From: Streptomyces sp. NBRC 110035
GTDB taxonomy: Bacteria > Actinomycetota > Actinomycetes > Streptomycetales > Streptomycetaceae
DNA: 64,000 nt
Reading direction: 5' to 3'
NCBI RefSeq assembly: GCF_000829695.1
Contig: NZ_BBNN01000016.1
Location: 1-64,000, forward strand
The position numbers were made by a program, and so were the translations under genes. Below the pieces are notes generated by a model that did not search any database, had not been told where the DNA came from, and worked only from the letters and a program-made list of their open reading frames with translations. Positions 54,388-62,294 of this stretch are shown here, one piece after another. Numbering within the stretch: position 1 is the first letter of the stretch; the number at the start of each line of letters is the position of its first letter.

Positions 54388-55629
54388 CTCGACCTGCCAC
54401 TGCCGCGCCCCGTACCCCGCCAGCGCGGCCGCGACGGACTCCGGGCCGGCGGGCTGCGGCGGCTCCCAGCACACCCTCCGCACGGTGTCCGGAGTGATCA
54501 GGTTCTCCTGCGGCATGTTCAGCCGCTCGGCGAGCGCGCTCACCCCCGCGCGGGCCGCGGACAGCCGGGCCGCGGCCACCGGGTCCTTGTCCGCCCAGGC
54601 GCGCGGCGGCGGGGGACCGGTCACCGGCTGGCCGGGCTGCGGCAGCTGCGCCTCGCTCAGCGCCCGCGCCCGGTCCACGGCCGCCTGCCACTGCTCCAGC
54701 TGACGCCGCCCCACGCGCGACCCGAACCCGTTCAGCGCGGCCAGGGCGTGCACGGTGGCCGGCACGGCGAGCGCGGCTTCGACGATGGCCGCGTCCGAGA
54801 GGACCTTCCCCGGCGAGACGTCCCGGCGCTGGGCGATCCGGTCCCGGGTCTGCCACAGCTCCCGCACGACGGCCATCTGCCGGCGTCTGCGCACCTTGTG
54901 CATGCCGGAGGTGCGCCGCCAGGGATCCTTGCGGGGTTCCGGCGGCGGCGCGGACGCGATCGCGTCGAACTCCTGCCACGCCCACTCCAGTTTGCCCTGC
55001 CGGTCCAGCTCCTTCTCCAGCGCGTCCCGCAGGTCGACCAGGAGCTCGACGTCGAGGGCGGCGTAGCGCAGCCAGGGCTCGGGCAGCGGGCGGGTGGACC
55101 AGTCGACGGCGGAGTGGCCCTTCTCCAGGACGAAGCCGAGCACGTTCTCGACCATGGCGCCGAGTCCGACGCGGGGGAAACCGGCGAGGCGGCCGGCCAG
55201 CTCGGTGTCGAAGAGACGGGTGGGCAGCATCCCTATCTCGCGCAGGCAGGGCAGGTCCTGCGTGGCGGCGTGCAGCACCCACTCGACGCCGGACAGCGCC
55301 TCGCCCAGGCCCGACAGGTCGGGGCAGGCGACGGGGTCGATCAGCGCGGACCCGGCGCCCTGGCGGCGCAGCTGGACGAGGTAGGCGCGCTGGCCGTAGC
55401 GGTAGCCGGAGGCACGCTCGGCGTCGACGGCGACAGGGCCGGTGCCCGCGGCGAAGGCGGCGACCACTTCGGCGAGGGCGGCGTCGTCCGTGATCACGGG
55501 CGGAATGCCCTCGCGCGGTTCGAGCAAGGGGATCGGCGCCTCCGTAGCAGAAGATCCGTCGTCGTCCGGAGGGGCGCCTCCGGTGGTTCGCAGGGCGCTG
55601 TCTGCTGCGGTGTCGTGGGCGTCGGTCAC
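54331..55629 (-). CDS. rnd: Ribonuclease D-like 3'-5' exoribonuclease (HRDC)
   Basis: This 432-residue protein has a DEDD-type exonuclease domain (about 45-215) with VAVDAERASGYRYGQRAYLVQL, LHAATQDLPCLREIGMLPTRLFDTELAGRLAG and WLRYAALDVELLVDLRD. An HRDC domain (about 225-315; ELWQTRDRIAQRRDVSPGKVLSDAAIVEAA) follows, and then a C-terminal extension. It is expected to trim tRNA or other RNA 3' ends. The ATG at 55629 is the family start. The last codons lie in a 105-bp duplication, so the downstream copy could provide template for slippage. The next gene is whiI-like, 108 bp away on the same strand. Confidence 0.88.
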   Translation of the reverse strand: MTDAHDTAADSALRTTGGAPPDDDGSSATEAPIPLLEPREGIPPVITDDAALAEVVAAFAAGTGPVAVDAERASGYRYGQRAYLVQLRRQGAGSALIDPVACPDLSGLGEALSGVEWVLHAATQDLPCLREIGMLPTRLFDTELAGRLAGFPRVGLGAMVENVLGFVLEKGHSAVDWSTRPLPEPWLRYAALDVELLVDLRDALEKELDRQGKLEWAWQEFDAIASAPPPEPRKDPWRRTSGMHKVRRRRQMAVVRELWQTRDRIAQRRDVSPGKVLSDAAIVEAALAVPATVHALAALNGFGSRVGRRQLEQWQAAVDRARALSEAQLPQPGQPVTGPPPPRAWADKDPVAAARLSAARAGVSALAERLNMPQENLITPDTVRRVCWEPPQPAGPESVAAALAGYGARQWQVEQVTPVLVAALDSGGSTET

Positions 55630-55736
55630 CTGTCAAGAGTATCCGTGCCACGAAGGGGTCCGCCGACGGAACGTTCCGGCGGCGGACCCCAGGGGGTCGT
55701 AAACAAGTCAGTCCGGTGCGTGCCCGGTCGGGAGGG

Positions 55737-56393
55737 TCAGTGGATGATGCCGGTGCGCAGGGCCACCGCGACCATCCCGGCGCGGTCGCCCGTGCCGAGC
55801 TTGCGGGCGATGCGGGCGAGGTGGCTCTTGACGGTCAGCGCGGACAGGCCCATCGAGACGCCGATGGCCTTGTTCGACTGCCCCTCCGCCACCAGCCGCA
55901 GCACCTCCACCTCACGGCCGGACAGTTCGCGGTAGCCGCCCGGGTGGCTCGGGGCGCCCGGGGGGCGGCGGTGCAGGCGGGCTCCGCCGATGGGGGCGGC
56001 GCCGGGGCGGGAGGGGAGTCCGAGATTGGTGCGGGTGCCGGTGACGACGTAGCCCTTCACACCGCCGGCGAGGGCGTTGCGCACGGCGCCGATGTCGTCG
56101 GCGGCGGACAGGGCGAGGCCGTTGGGCCAGCCCGCGGCCCGGGTCTCCGAGAGGAGGGTGAGGCCGGAACCGTCCGGCAGGTGGACGTCGGCGACGCAGA
56201 TGTCGCGGGGGTTGCCGATGCGGGGACGAGCCTCCGCGACGGACGAGGCCTCGATCACGTCGCGCACACCGAGCGCCCACAGATGGCGGGTGACGGTGGA
56301 ACGGACGCGGGGGTCGGCCACGACCACCATGGCGGTCGGCTTGTTCGGGCGGTAGGCGACCAGGCTTGCGGGCTGCTCGAGGAGAACGGACAC
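55737..56393 (-). CDS. whiI: Orphan response regulator, WhiI-like
   Basis: This 218-residue protein is a receiver domain plus LuxR/NarL helix-turn-helix (ELSGREVEVLRLVAEGQSNKAIGV...LTVKSHLARIARKLG). The receiver is atypical: the acidic pair is reduced to AD (Ala26-Asp27 in VVVADPRV), although Asp69 in CVADVHLPDGSG and Lys in GVKGYVVTG remain. No histidine kinase is adjacent. From memory, S. coelicolor WhiI (SCO6029), needed for septation of sporulating hyphae, is flanked by RNase D and DUF3000/hemE genes as here, and it too has an altered phosphorylation pocket. It probably works without classical phosphorylation. Confidence 0.8.
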   Translation of the reverse strand: MSVLLEQPASLVAYRPNKPTAMVVVADPRVRSTVTRHLWALGVRDVIEASSVAEARPRIGNPRDICVADVHLPDGSGLTLLSETRAAGWPNGLALSAADDIGAVRNALAGGVKGYVVTGTRTNLGLPSRPGAAPIGGARLHRRPPGAPSHPGGYRELSGREVEVLRLVAEGQSNKAIGVSMGLSALTVKSHLARIARKLGTGDRAGMVAVALRTGIIH

Positions 56394-56715
56394 CAGGCCT
56401 CCTGGGGTGGCGGCGGGACGGGGCCGGCTCGTGGGGGTGAGGCCGGGCTCAACCGTGCTTTCAAGGTCACAGTCGTCTTCGGCAGCAAACCCGGTCTCCT
56501 TTAGAGAATGATCACGATCCAGTGAGTAACAATCCGTGCAATTCGGACACGCGGTCGATCATTCGAAGACCGAACGGTTTCGGTCCACGTCGCAACCCTT
56601 CCGAAAGTGGCCGTATCGACAAAGAGATCCCCAAAAAGGTCGCCAAAGGGATTGCCGAGGAGATCGGCGGAACGGAGGTGGGTGAGTCGACAAGGAGACC
56701 GGCCCGGCGACCGGT

Positions 56716-56751
56716 CCGGTGGCCGGGCCGGTGGCCGGGCCGGTGGCCGGG
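56716..56751. repeat. Three tandem 12-bp units
   Basis: CCGGTGGCCGGG is repeated three times without change, and partial copies (CCGGTCCGGTGG, CCGGTGGCCGGTCC) flank it. The unit is partly self-complementary, so hairpins can form. Confidence 0.8.
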
Positions 56752-56823
56752 CCGGTCTCCTGCCCGGTGGCCGGTCCGACGGCCTGCCCGGGGCCGTTTC
56801 GGTGACCCGCCCGGGAACGACGA

Positions 56824-56849
56824 GGAGACCGGTCCGAAGACCGGTCTCC
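56824..56849. terminator. Hairpin downstream of DUF3000 gene
   Basis: GGAGACCGGTC at 56824-56834 pairs with 56839-56849 around CGAA. It lies about 105 bp after the DUF3000 stop and could end that transcript. Confidence 0.45.
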
Positions 56850-56954
56850 AGAATCGCCGGGAGCCCCACGCGGGGCTCGGCACGGCACGTCGCAGGGGCC
56901 GCGGGTACGGGCTGCGGGATCAGCGTCCGCGGGGGACCCGGTGGCGCGGTGGGC

Positions 56955-57632
56955 TCAGCGCGACTGCGGGCCCCGCCGCTGAGGCAGCGTCACCACCGAC
57001 GCGTCCCCCGGAGCGGCCGGCGGCAGCCCGGCGACCTGCGCCAGCAGATCGCACCACGCCACCAGATGCGTGGCCGTGTCCGGCACCCCGCCCTGGCCCT
57101 CCCGCGGTGTCCACGAGGCACGGATCTCGATCTGCGAGGCGGCGGGGCGCTCGGACAGCCCGCCGAAGTAGTGCGAACTCGCCCGCGTGACCGTGCCGCT
57201 CGGCTCGTCGTACGTCAGACCGCGCGCCGCGAGCGCGCCGGTCAGCCAGGACCAGCACACCTCCGGAAGCAGCGGATCCGCCGCCATCTCCGGCTCCAGC
57301 TCCGCGCGCACCAGCGTCACCAGGCGGAAGGTGCCCCGCCAGGCGTCGTGCCCGGCCGGCTCGTGCAGCAGCACCAGCCGGCCGTCGGCCACGTCCTCCT
57401 CGCCGTCCACGACCGCCGCCTCCAGCGCGTACGCGTACGGGGCGAGCCGTTTGGGCGCCGGGGTGGTCTCCACTTCGATCTGCGGGCGCAGCCGCGCGCC
57501 CCGCAACGCGTCGACGGCGGTCCGGAAGGGCAACGGGGGCGCCGTTCCCCCGAGCCCGAGATCCGCATCGGTGTCCTTCGCTTCGTCCATTCCGCCCGTG
57601 CCGTCCGACAGTCGTCCCTGAGCCGCAGCCAT
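56955..57632 (-). CDS. DUF3000 family protein
   Basis: This 225-residue actinobacterial protein of unknown function begins with a low-complexity stretch and then FRTAVDALRGARLRPQIEVE, APKRLAPYAYALEAAV, GRLVLLHEPAGHDAWRGTFRLVTLVRAELEPEM and a Trp-rich ASWTPREGQGGV segment. It has no membrane segment or recognisable active site. It is conserved next to hemE and whiI in streptomycetes. It diverges from hemE, with about 260 bp between the starts. Confidence 0.85.
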   Translation of the reverse strand: MAAAQGRLSDGTGGMDEAKDTDADLGLGGTAPPLPFRTAVDALRGARLRPQIEVETTPAPKRLAPYAYALEAAVVDGEEDVADGRLVLLHEPAGHDAWRGTFRLVTLVRAELEPEMAADPLLPEVCWSWLTGALAARGLTYDEPSGTVTRASSHYFGGLSERPAASQIEIRASWTPREGQGGVPDTATHLVAWCDLLAQVAGLPPAAPGDASVVTLPQRRGPQSR

Positions 57633-57892
57633 GCGGGGAAGGTTAAGCGGAAGCGGGCTCCGGCGCGGGGAGGGACACCCGTGGCGGGCAACGGTGTCCG
57701 GATCGTGTCGTACGGGCGTGGCGCGAACGCGGTGCCCGGCGTGGCGCGGGGGTGGGACACGGCGTGGCGCGGGGGTGGAGCAGGACGCGGGACACGGCCT
57801 GGCGTGAGCCGCGGGAAACGGCCCGGCGCGGGGCGCGGCGCTCGGGCGGCCTGCGGTGCGGGAGTGCCGGCGGGCCGTGGGAGACTGGCCGG

Positions 57893-58960
57893 GTGAGCGC
57901 CAATGTCAGCCCGCGGGGCAAGCAGCCGACCCAGACGTACGACAGTGCCTTCCTCAAGGCGTGCCGGCGTGAGCCGGTGCCGCACACTCCGGTGTGGTTC
58001 ATGCGGCAGGCGGGCCGCTCACTGCCGGAGTACCGCAAGGTGCGCGAGGGCATCGCGATGCTCGACTCCTGCATGCGCCCCGACCTCGTCGCCGAGATCA
58101 CGCTCCAGCCGGTGCGCCGCCACCACGTCGACGCGGCGATCTACTTCAGTGACATCGTCGTCCCGCTCAAGGCGATCGGCGTCGACCTCGACATCAAGCC
58201 CGGCATCGGCCCCGTCGTCGAGGAGCCCTTCCGCACCCGCGCCGACCTGGCCCGGCTGCGCGACCTCACCCCGGAGGACGTCTCCTACGTCACCGAGGCG
58301 ATCGGCCTGCTGACCGCCGAGCTCGGCGCCACCCCGCTGATCGGCTTCGCGGGCGCCCCGTTCACCCTCGCCAGCTACCTCGTCGAGGGCGGCCCGTCCC
58401 GCACCTACGAGAACGCCAAGGCGATGATGTACGGCGACCCGGAACTCTGGGCCGACCTCCTCGACCGCCTCGCGGACATCACCGCCGCCTTCCTCACCGT
58501 GCAGATCGAGGCCGGAGCCTCCGCGGTCCAGCTGTTCGACTCCTGGGCCGGCGCGCTCGCCCCGGCCGACTACCGGCGCTCGGTGCTGCCCGCCTCGGCC
58601 AAGGTCCTCGACGCGGTGTCCGGCCACGGCGTCCCCCGCATCCACTTCGGTGTCGGCACCGGCGAACTCCTCGGCCTGATGGGCGAGGCCGGCGCGGATG
58701 TCGTCGGCGTCGACTGGCGCGTCCCGCTGGACGAGGCCGCCCGCCGCGTCGGCCCCGGCAAGACGCTCCAGGGCAACCTCGACCCGACCGTGCTGTTCGC
58801 CGGCACGGAGGCGGTGGAGGCGAAGACCCGCGAGGTGCTGGCCGCGGCCGAGGGCCTCGAGGGCCACGTCTTCAACCTCGGCCACGGGGTCATGCCGACC
58901 ACCGACCCGGACGCTCTGACCCGCCTCGTCGACCACGTCCACACCGTCACCGCCCGCTGA
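57893..58960 (+). CDS. hemE: Uroporphyrinogen decarboxylase
   Basis: This 355-residue enzyme converts uroporphyrinogen III to coproporphyrinogen III in heme synthesis. It has the signature [18 protein letters not shown] (Arg-rich substrate cleft, about 33-50), [13 protein letters not shown] with the catalytic Asp, and [22 protein letters not shown] near the C-terminus. The GTG at 57893 lies close to the family start; the longer frame to 57752 is low-complexity. Length is normal. It stands alone. Confidence 0.95.
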   Translation: MSANVSPRGKQPTQTYDSAFLKACRREPVPHTPVWFMRQAGRSLPEYRKVREGIAMLDSCMRPDLVAEITLQPVRRHHVDAAIYFSDIVVPLKAIGVDLDIKPGIGPVVEEPFRTRADLARLRDLTPEDVSYVTEAIGLLTAELGATPLIGFAGAPFTLASYLVEGGPSRTYENAKAMMYGDPELWADLLDRLADITAAFLTVQIEAGASAVQLFDSWAGALAPADYRRSVLPASAKVLDAVSGHGVPRIHFGVGTGELLGLMGEAGADVVGVDWRVPLDEAARRVGPGKTLQGNLDPTVLFAGTEAVEAKTREVLAAAEGLEGHVFNLGHGVMPTTDPDALTRLVDHVHTVTAR

Positions 58961-59174
58961 CCGCGCGGCCCGTTCACCGCGCGGGCCGTTCACCACGGGG
59001 ACGCGGGGCCGTGCCCGCCTGCCGAACAGCGGGCCGCGCGGCTCCGGGAGCGGGGGCACCGGGGCGCAGCGGCCGGGCGACCGAGCAGGCGCACTCCGGC
59101 ACGCACCGGTTGGCGAAGCTGAAGCACCGCAGGGAAGGCGAGTTCCGAGCGGCCCCTGTGCCCGTCGACGAACG

Positions 59175-60782
59175 CTACGAGCGTGTGCGTGACCGTCCCC
59201 GCACGTGTGCCGGGACGCGGATCAGCTCCCGCAGCCCCGCCCGTCGCGGAACCGCGTCCAGACGGTGGTAGAACTCGCCGACGTCGAGCGCCAGCTGGCG
59301 GCCGGCGGTCCAGTACGGGATGACCGCGCGCGAGGGCGTCCCGAGCCACACGGCCTGCCCGCCCAGGGGCCGGCTTCTCATGTCCCCCCGCAGCGCGACG
59401 CTGCGGCCGACACCGAGGACCTGGAAGTACGCGGACACGTCGTGGACGCCACGGTCCAGGGGACCGCCGCCGGCCGCGGTGAGCGGGTCGATCCGCATCG
59501 TCCCGGACACCACGGGCCGCCGCCGGCCGCCCCTGCCGTTCTCGAGCCGCACGGCGAGATCCGACGTGGGGAACCAGCCGACGTGCTGTCTGCGGTGGGA
59601 GAGCCGGATCTCCCCGTAGGCGGCGGTCAGGTGATCGCCGACCGCCCACTCCCCGGCTCCGGCGATCCCCTCGGTCAGCGCCGGATCGAGCACCAGGCGC
59701 CCCCCGTGCTCCAGGAGGGTCACCGCCCTGCCGTCCTGGTGGGCCAGGTGCATCCGCACCGGGGCGGTGAGCGCGCCGTCGTGCCAGCGGGGCCGGCCGA
59801 GTTCCGCGAGGGGCCTCACCTGGCGGATGCGGCGGGCCAGCAGCGACAGGGCGTCGAGGCGGCCCTCCTCCAGCAGACGGGCCCGCAGCCGCGTCACCGC
59901 CGGAAACCCTTCCCGGACGGACGGCGGGAACTCCTCGAGCACCAGCCGCCGTACCGCCTCGAACCGCTCCCGGACCTGACCGTGGCCGCTCAGCACGTAG
60001 GGCTCGCTCATGTGGCGGAGGATCTCCACCCGGTAGGTCCGGCGGAGCATCGCGTCCTGCACCGGACCGGGCGGGGTGTGCGCCTTGACGGTCCGCACGA
60101 CCGTGCGCAGCCAGCCGAAGTACTCGTCGACGACGAGCTGCCTGCTGCTGGTGTTCCCGCCGTCCTCCCGGCGCATCCAGTAGTAGCAGGGGTAGTCGCC
60201 CAGGACCGAGACGCACCGCGCCACCGCGTACGCGTGCGCCATGAACACCTGGTCCTCGAGCCGGCACCGGCCCTCCGGGAACCTGATGCCGTTGTCCAGG
60301 AGGAAAGCGCGGTGGAACATCTTGTGGGGCGTCAGGCTCTCGAACAGCGGGTGGTCGCCCACGGTGCAGCGGTCGACCGTGCGGGCGAAGACATTGCTGG
60401 GCCCTGCCATGGTGCCCGCCGGTTTGCCGAGAACGATGTCCGATCCGTTGCGCCTGCCCAGGTCGTAGAGCCGTTCCAGCGCCTCGTGGCCCAGTTCGTC
60501 GTCCTGGTCGACGAACTGGACGTACTCGCCCCGGCTCAGCCGCACCCCGACGTTTCTCGGCTTCCCCGGCCAGCCGGAGTTCTCCTGGCGGTGCACCCGC
60601 ACGTGGGGGTGCAGGGCCGCGAGCCGGTCCAGGCGTTCGGCCGAGTCGTCGGTCGAGCCGTCGTCGACGTACACGACCTCGTAGGCGTCGCGGCCGATGC
60701 TCTGCCCGAGCAGGCTCCGCGCGCACGTGTCGATGTAGGAGCCCGCGTTGTGGACGGGGACGACGACGCTGACTTTGAGCAC
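59175..60782 (-). CDS. Family 2 glycosyltransferase (GT-A) with C-terminal extension
   Basis: This 535-residue protein has an N-terminal GT-A domain (about 1-230) starting VSVVVPVHNAGSYIDTCARS, with the DDGSTDDS metal/nucleotide motif, YVQFVDQDDELG (DxD-like) and a LEDQVFMAHA catalytic-base motif. The 300-residue C-terminal part, rich in beta-type sequence, resembles the extra domain of glycosyltransferases that build teichoic-acid-like or capsular polymers. The GTG at 60782 follows GAGGGTGGATCCC; the frame runs further upstream without homology. It stands alone between hemE and unrelated genes. Substrate is unknown. Confidence 0.85.
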   Translation of the reverse strand: MLKVSVVVPVHNAGSYIDTCARSLLGQSIGRDAYEVVYVDDGSTDDSAERLDRLAALHPHVRVHRQENSGWPGKPRNVGVRLSRGEYVQFVDQDDELGHEALERLYDLGRRNGSDIVLGKPAGTMAGPSNVFARTVDRCTVGDHPLFESLTPHKMFHRAFLLDNGIRFPEGRCRLEDQVFMAHAYAVARCVSVLGDYPCYYWMRREDGGNTSSRQLVVDEYFGWLRTVVRTVKAHTPPGPVQDAMLRRTYRVEILRHMSEPYVLSGHGQVRERFEAVRRLVLEEFPPSVREGFPAVTRLRARLLEEGRLDALSLLARRIRQVRPLAELGRPRWHDGALTAPVRMHLAHQDGRAVTLLEHGGRLVLDPALTEGIAGAGEWAVGDHLTAAYGEIRLSHRRQHVGWFPTSDLAVRLENGRGGRRRPVVSGTMRIDPLTAAGGGPLDRGVHDVSAYFQVLGVGRSVALRGDMRSRPLGGQAVWLGTPSRAVIPYWTAGRQLALDVGEFYHRLDAVPRRAGLRELIRVPAHVRGRSRTRS

Positions 60783-61059
60783 GGGATCCACCCTCGTGTC
60801 CGACTGGGGGGCGTGGTGGTCCCGGTGTCCGACGGCGGCGGAAAGCCGGTTTTGGCACCGCCGTCCGTTGCCGGGACGGCCACGGGTGAGAATCACCCGA
60901 GCCCACGGGCGAGGAACGTAACACCGGAGACGGAGCCGCACCGCGAACGAGCGGCACATGCACCCGAATGGTGTACCGCACCGCACCGGGTGGTGGCACG
61001 GGACGGCCCCGCCGGCGGGGAAGACCGGCGGGGCCGTCCCGTCGTACCGCACTGGCTCA

Positions 61060-61160
61060 GTGGACGGAGCGCTCCTCCTGGGGGAACACTCCGCCGACGA
61101 CGTCCTCGGCGAACGCCTTCGCCGCACGGATGGTCTGCGGGGGAGCGTCGGTTGAACCTC
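61060..61160 (-). pseudogene. Possible C-terminal relic of a PanB-like protein
   Basis: The minus strand reads PPQTIRAAKAFAEDVVGGVF and ends PQEERSVH with a stop. This resembles the C-terminal tail of ketopantoate hydroxymethyltransferase (..AFAEDVxxGxFPxxxHS). No upstream homology remains. The evidence is thin. Confidence 0.3.
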
Positions 61161-61351
61161 GTCCGGGGGACCGTGCCTCCACCCAGCGGACGGGAAGCAA
61201 ACGAAGGCGGTAACGGCGCGAAGAGCGACCGGAGCTCGTCAGGAACCAACCGCTGCGACAAACCGACACTCATGGCACGGCATCATGCCGCCTCCACCTC
61301 ACACCACGTGGACACCCTCTTGGCCCGGCCTCCCCACACGCTGCCGCGTTT

Positions 61352-61444
61352 CGGAACACCCCCGCGTCGGCGGGGCGGACGGGGGCAGCCACTCGGCGGG
61401 GTCCTGGTCGGACGGAACACCCCCGCCGACGCGGGGGTGTTCCG
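61352..61444. CRISPR. CRISPR-like repeat pair (one 32-bp spacer), degenerate
   Basis: Two 29-bp segments starting CGGAACACCCCCGC lie 61 bp apart (61352 and 61413), leaving a 32-bp spacer; 61 bp is the type I-E repeat-spacer period. The first resembles actinobacterial I-E repeats with the stem CCCCGC...GCGGGG. They match at 21 of 29 positions, and the second copy extends into a perfect palindrome, so it could instead be a terminator. No cas genes are in the window. Confidence 0.35.
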
Positions 61445-61658
61445 GTGACGAAGTTCGCGGCGATCGGGGCGTAGGTGGCCCACGGGGTGCGCCGTGCCGG
61501 ATTCACGTCATGAACGGGGACGACCACGTCCGCCGCCTGCCCGAGCGGCCGCCGGTGGACCCGCCGCCCGCTGAACACCGCCGTCCGGTGCTGCGTATCC
61601 CTTCCCAACTGCCTGCGGCGCGGGGAAGGGGCCGTGGGGCCGACGTGAGGAACGGACC

Positions 61659-62048
61659 ATGAACGACCGAGTGAACGCTGCGATGCAGGCGCTGCCCGAC
61701 GGGGAGGCGGAACTCACGCTCGTGGTGCGCCTCTCCTGGGAGGACATCGCCCGGCTCGGCCAGGAGGCGGGGCGGCTCGCCTCCCGGATGCAGCGGCCGG
61801 TGACGCTGGACGAGGCGGTGGGCCACCGTCTGCGCTCGGCGCGGGCCACCGCCGCGCACGCGAAGCCGGCGGGGGAGCAGCCGCCGGCCGCCGTGAGCGC
61901 GGGGGCCACCGGTACGGCCGGCCTCACCGGTACCGGCGGCGCCGGCGCCTCCGTGTCGGCCCTGTCGTCCCGGCCCGCGGCGGACCCTGCGCGGCCTCCG
62001 GCGGAGCAGGCGCGTCAGGCGATCGAACGGATCAACGGGACCGCTTAG
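61659..62048 (+). CDS. Small hypothetical protein
   Basis: This 129-residue protein begins MNDRVNAAMQALPDGEAELTLVVRLSWEDIARLGQEAGRLASRMQRPVTLDEAVGHRL, predicted alpha/beta with a helix-rich middle, followed by a disordered Ala/Gly/Pro-rich tail that ends ARQAIERINGTA. The ATG at 61659 follows GAGGAACGG. I do not recognise the family; the first 60 residues could be a ribbon-helix-helix-like DNA-binding domain, but this is uncertain. A second MITE-like element lies directly after the stop. Confidence 0.6.
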   Translation: MNDRVNAAMQALPDGEAELTLVVRLSWEDIARLGQEAGRLASRMQRPVTLDEAVGHRLRSARATAAHAKPAGEQPPAAVSAGATGTAGLTGTGGAGASVSALSSRPAADPARPPAEQARQAIERINGTA

Positions 62049-62052
62049 GGGG

Positions 62053-62204
62053 CCTTTCCCCGTGCCCGCCCGGGTCGCGCGGCCCGGCACCGCGCCTCGC
62101 CGCGTTGTCGAAAAGCCCTGGTGGCTCCGCTGCGAGGGCTCTCCGGCGCCTTGCGGCGCGCGGCACCGGACCGCGCGACCCGACCGGACGCCCGTGGGGA
62201 AAGG
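62053..62204. repeat. MITE-like / long inverted-repeat element, second copy
   Basis: CCTTTCCCC at 62053-62061 and GGGGAAAGG at 62196-62204 close a long imperfect inverted repeat that also pairs GGGTCGCGCGGCCCGG with CCGGACCGCGCGACCC. The interior CTCGCCGCGTTG, then AAAAGCCCTGGT and GCTCCGCT, matches the interior of the 168-bp element at 3540-3707, but the outer arms differ. Confidence 0.7.
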
Positions 62205-62294
62205 ACCCCTCGGGGCCTGGGGCGAAAGCGGCGCCTGCCGCGCGACGCCACTTCCGCCACCGGCCCCGGGCGGGAGCGCGCGGCAGGACGGCGG

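Larger units (their letters stand above)
56394..56954. other. Gene-free stretch upstream of whiI with short repeats
   Basis: This 560-bp region holds the whiI promoter. It contains three tandem 12-bp units CCGGTGGCCGGG (56716-56751) and a hairpin GGAGACCGGTC...GACCGGTCTCC (56824-56849). AT-rich DNA at about 56,495-56,590 is a likely promoter area. The overlapping Pro/Gly/Arg-rich ORFs look spurious. Confidence 0.65.
60783..61658. other. Intergenic region with relics
   Basis: Apart from a possible panB tail (about 61,066-61,160) and a CRISPR-like repeat pair (61,352-61,444), I see no supported gene. A 50-codon frame at 61,510-61,662 overlaps the next start codon (ATGA) but has no ribosome site and is very Pro/Arg-rich. 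Confidence 0.55.

Noticed and set aside
53866..55935. 689-codon plus-strand ORF opposite RNase D
   Set aside because: It is antisense to a gene with complete DEDD and HRDC motifs and starts in repeat-rich DNA.
56501..56888. Overlapping ORFs of about 110-123 codons upstream of whiI
   Set aside because: They are generated by tandem CCGGTGGCCGGG units and show only Gly/Pro/Arg repeats in all frames.
61510..61662. Possible 50-codon gene translationally coupled to the hypothetical gene at 61659
   Set aside because: The ATGA overlap is suggestive, but there is no ribosome site and the product is a Pro/Arg-rich composition artefact.
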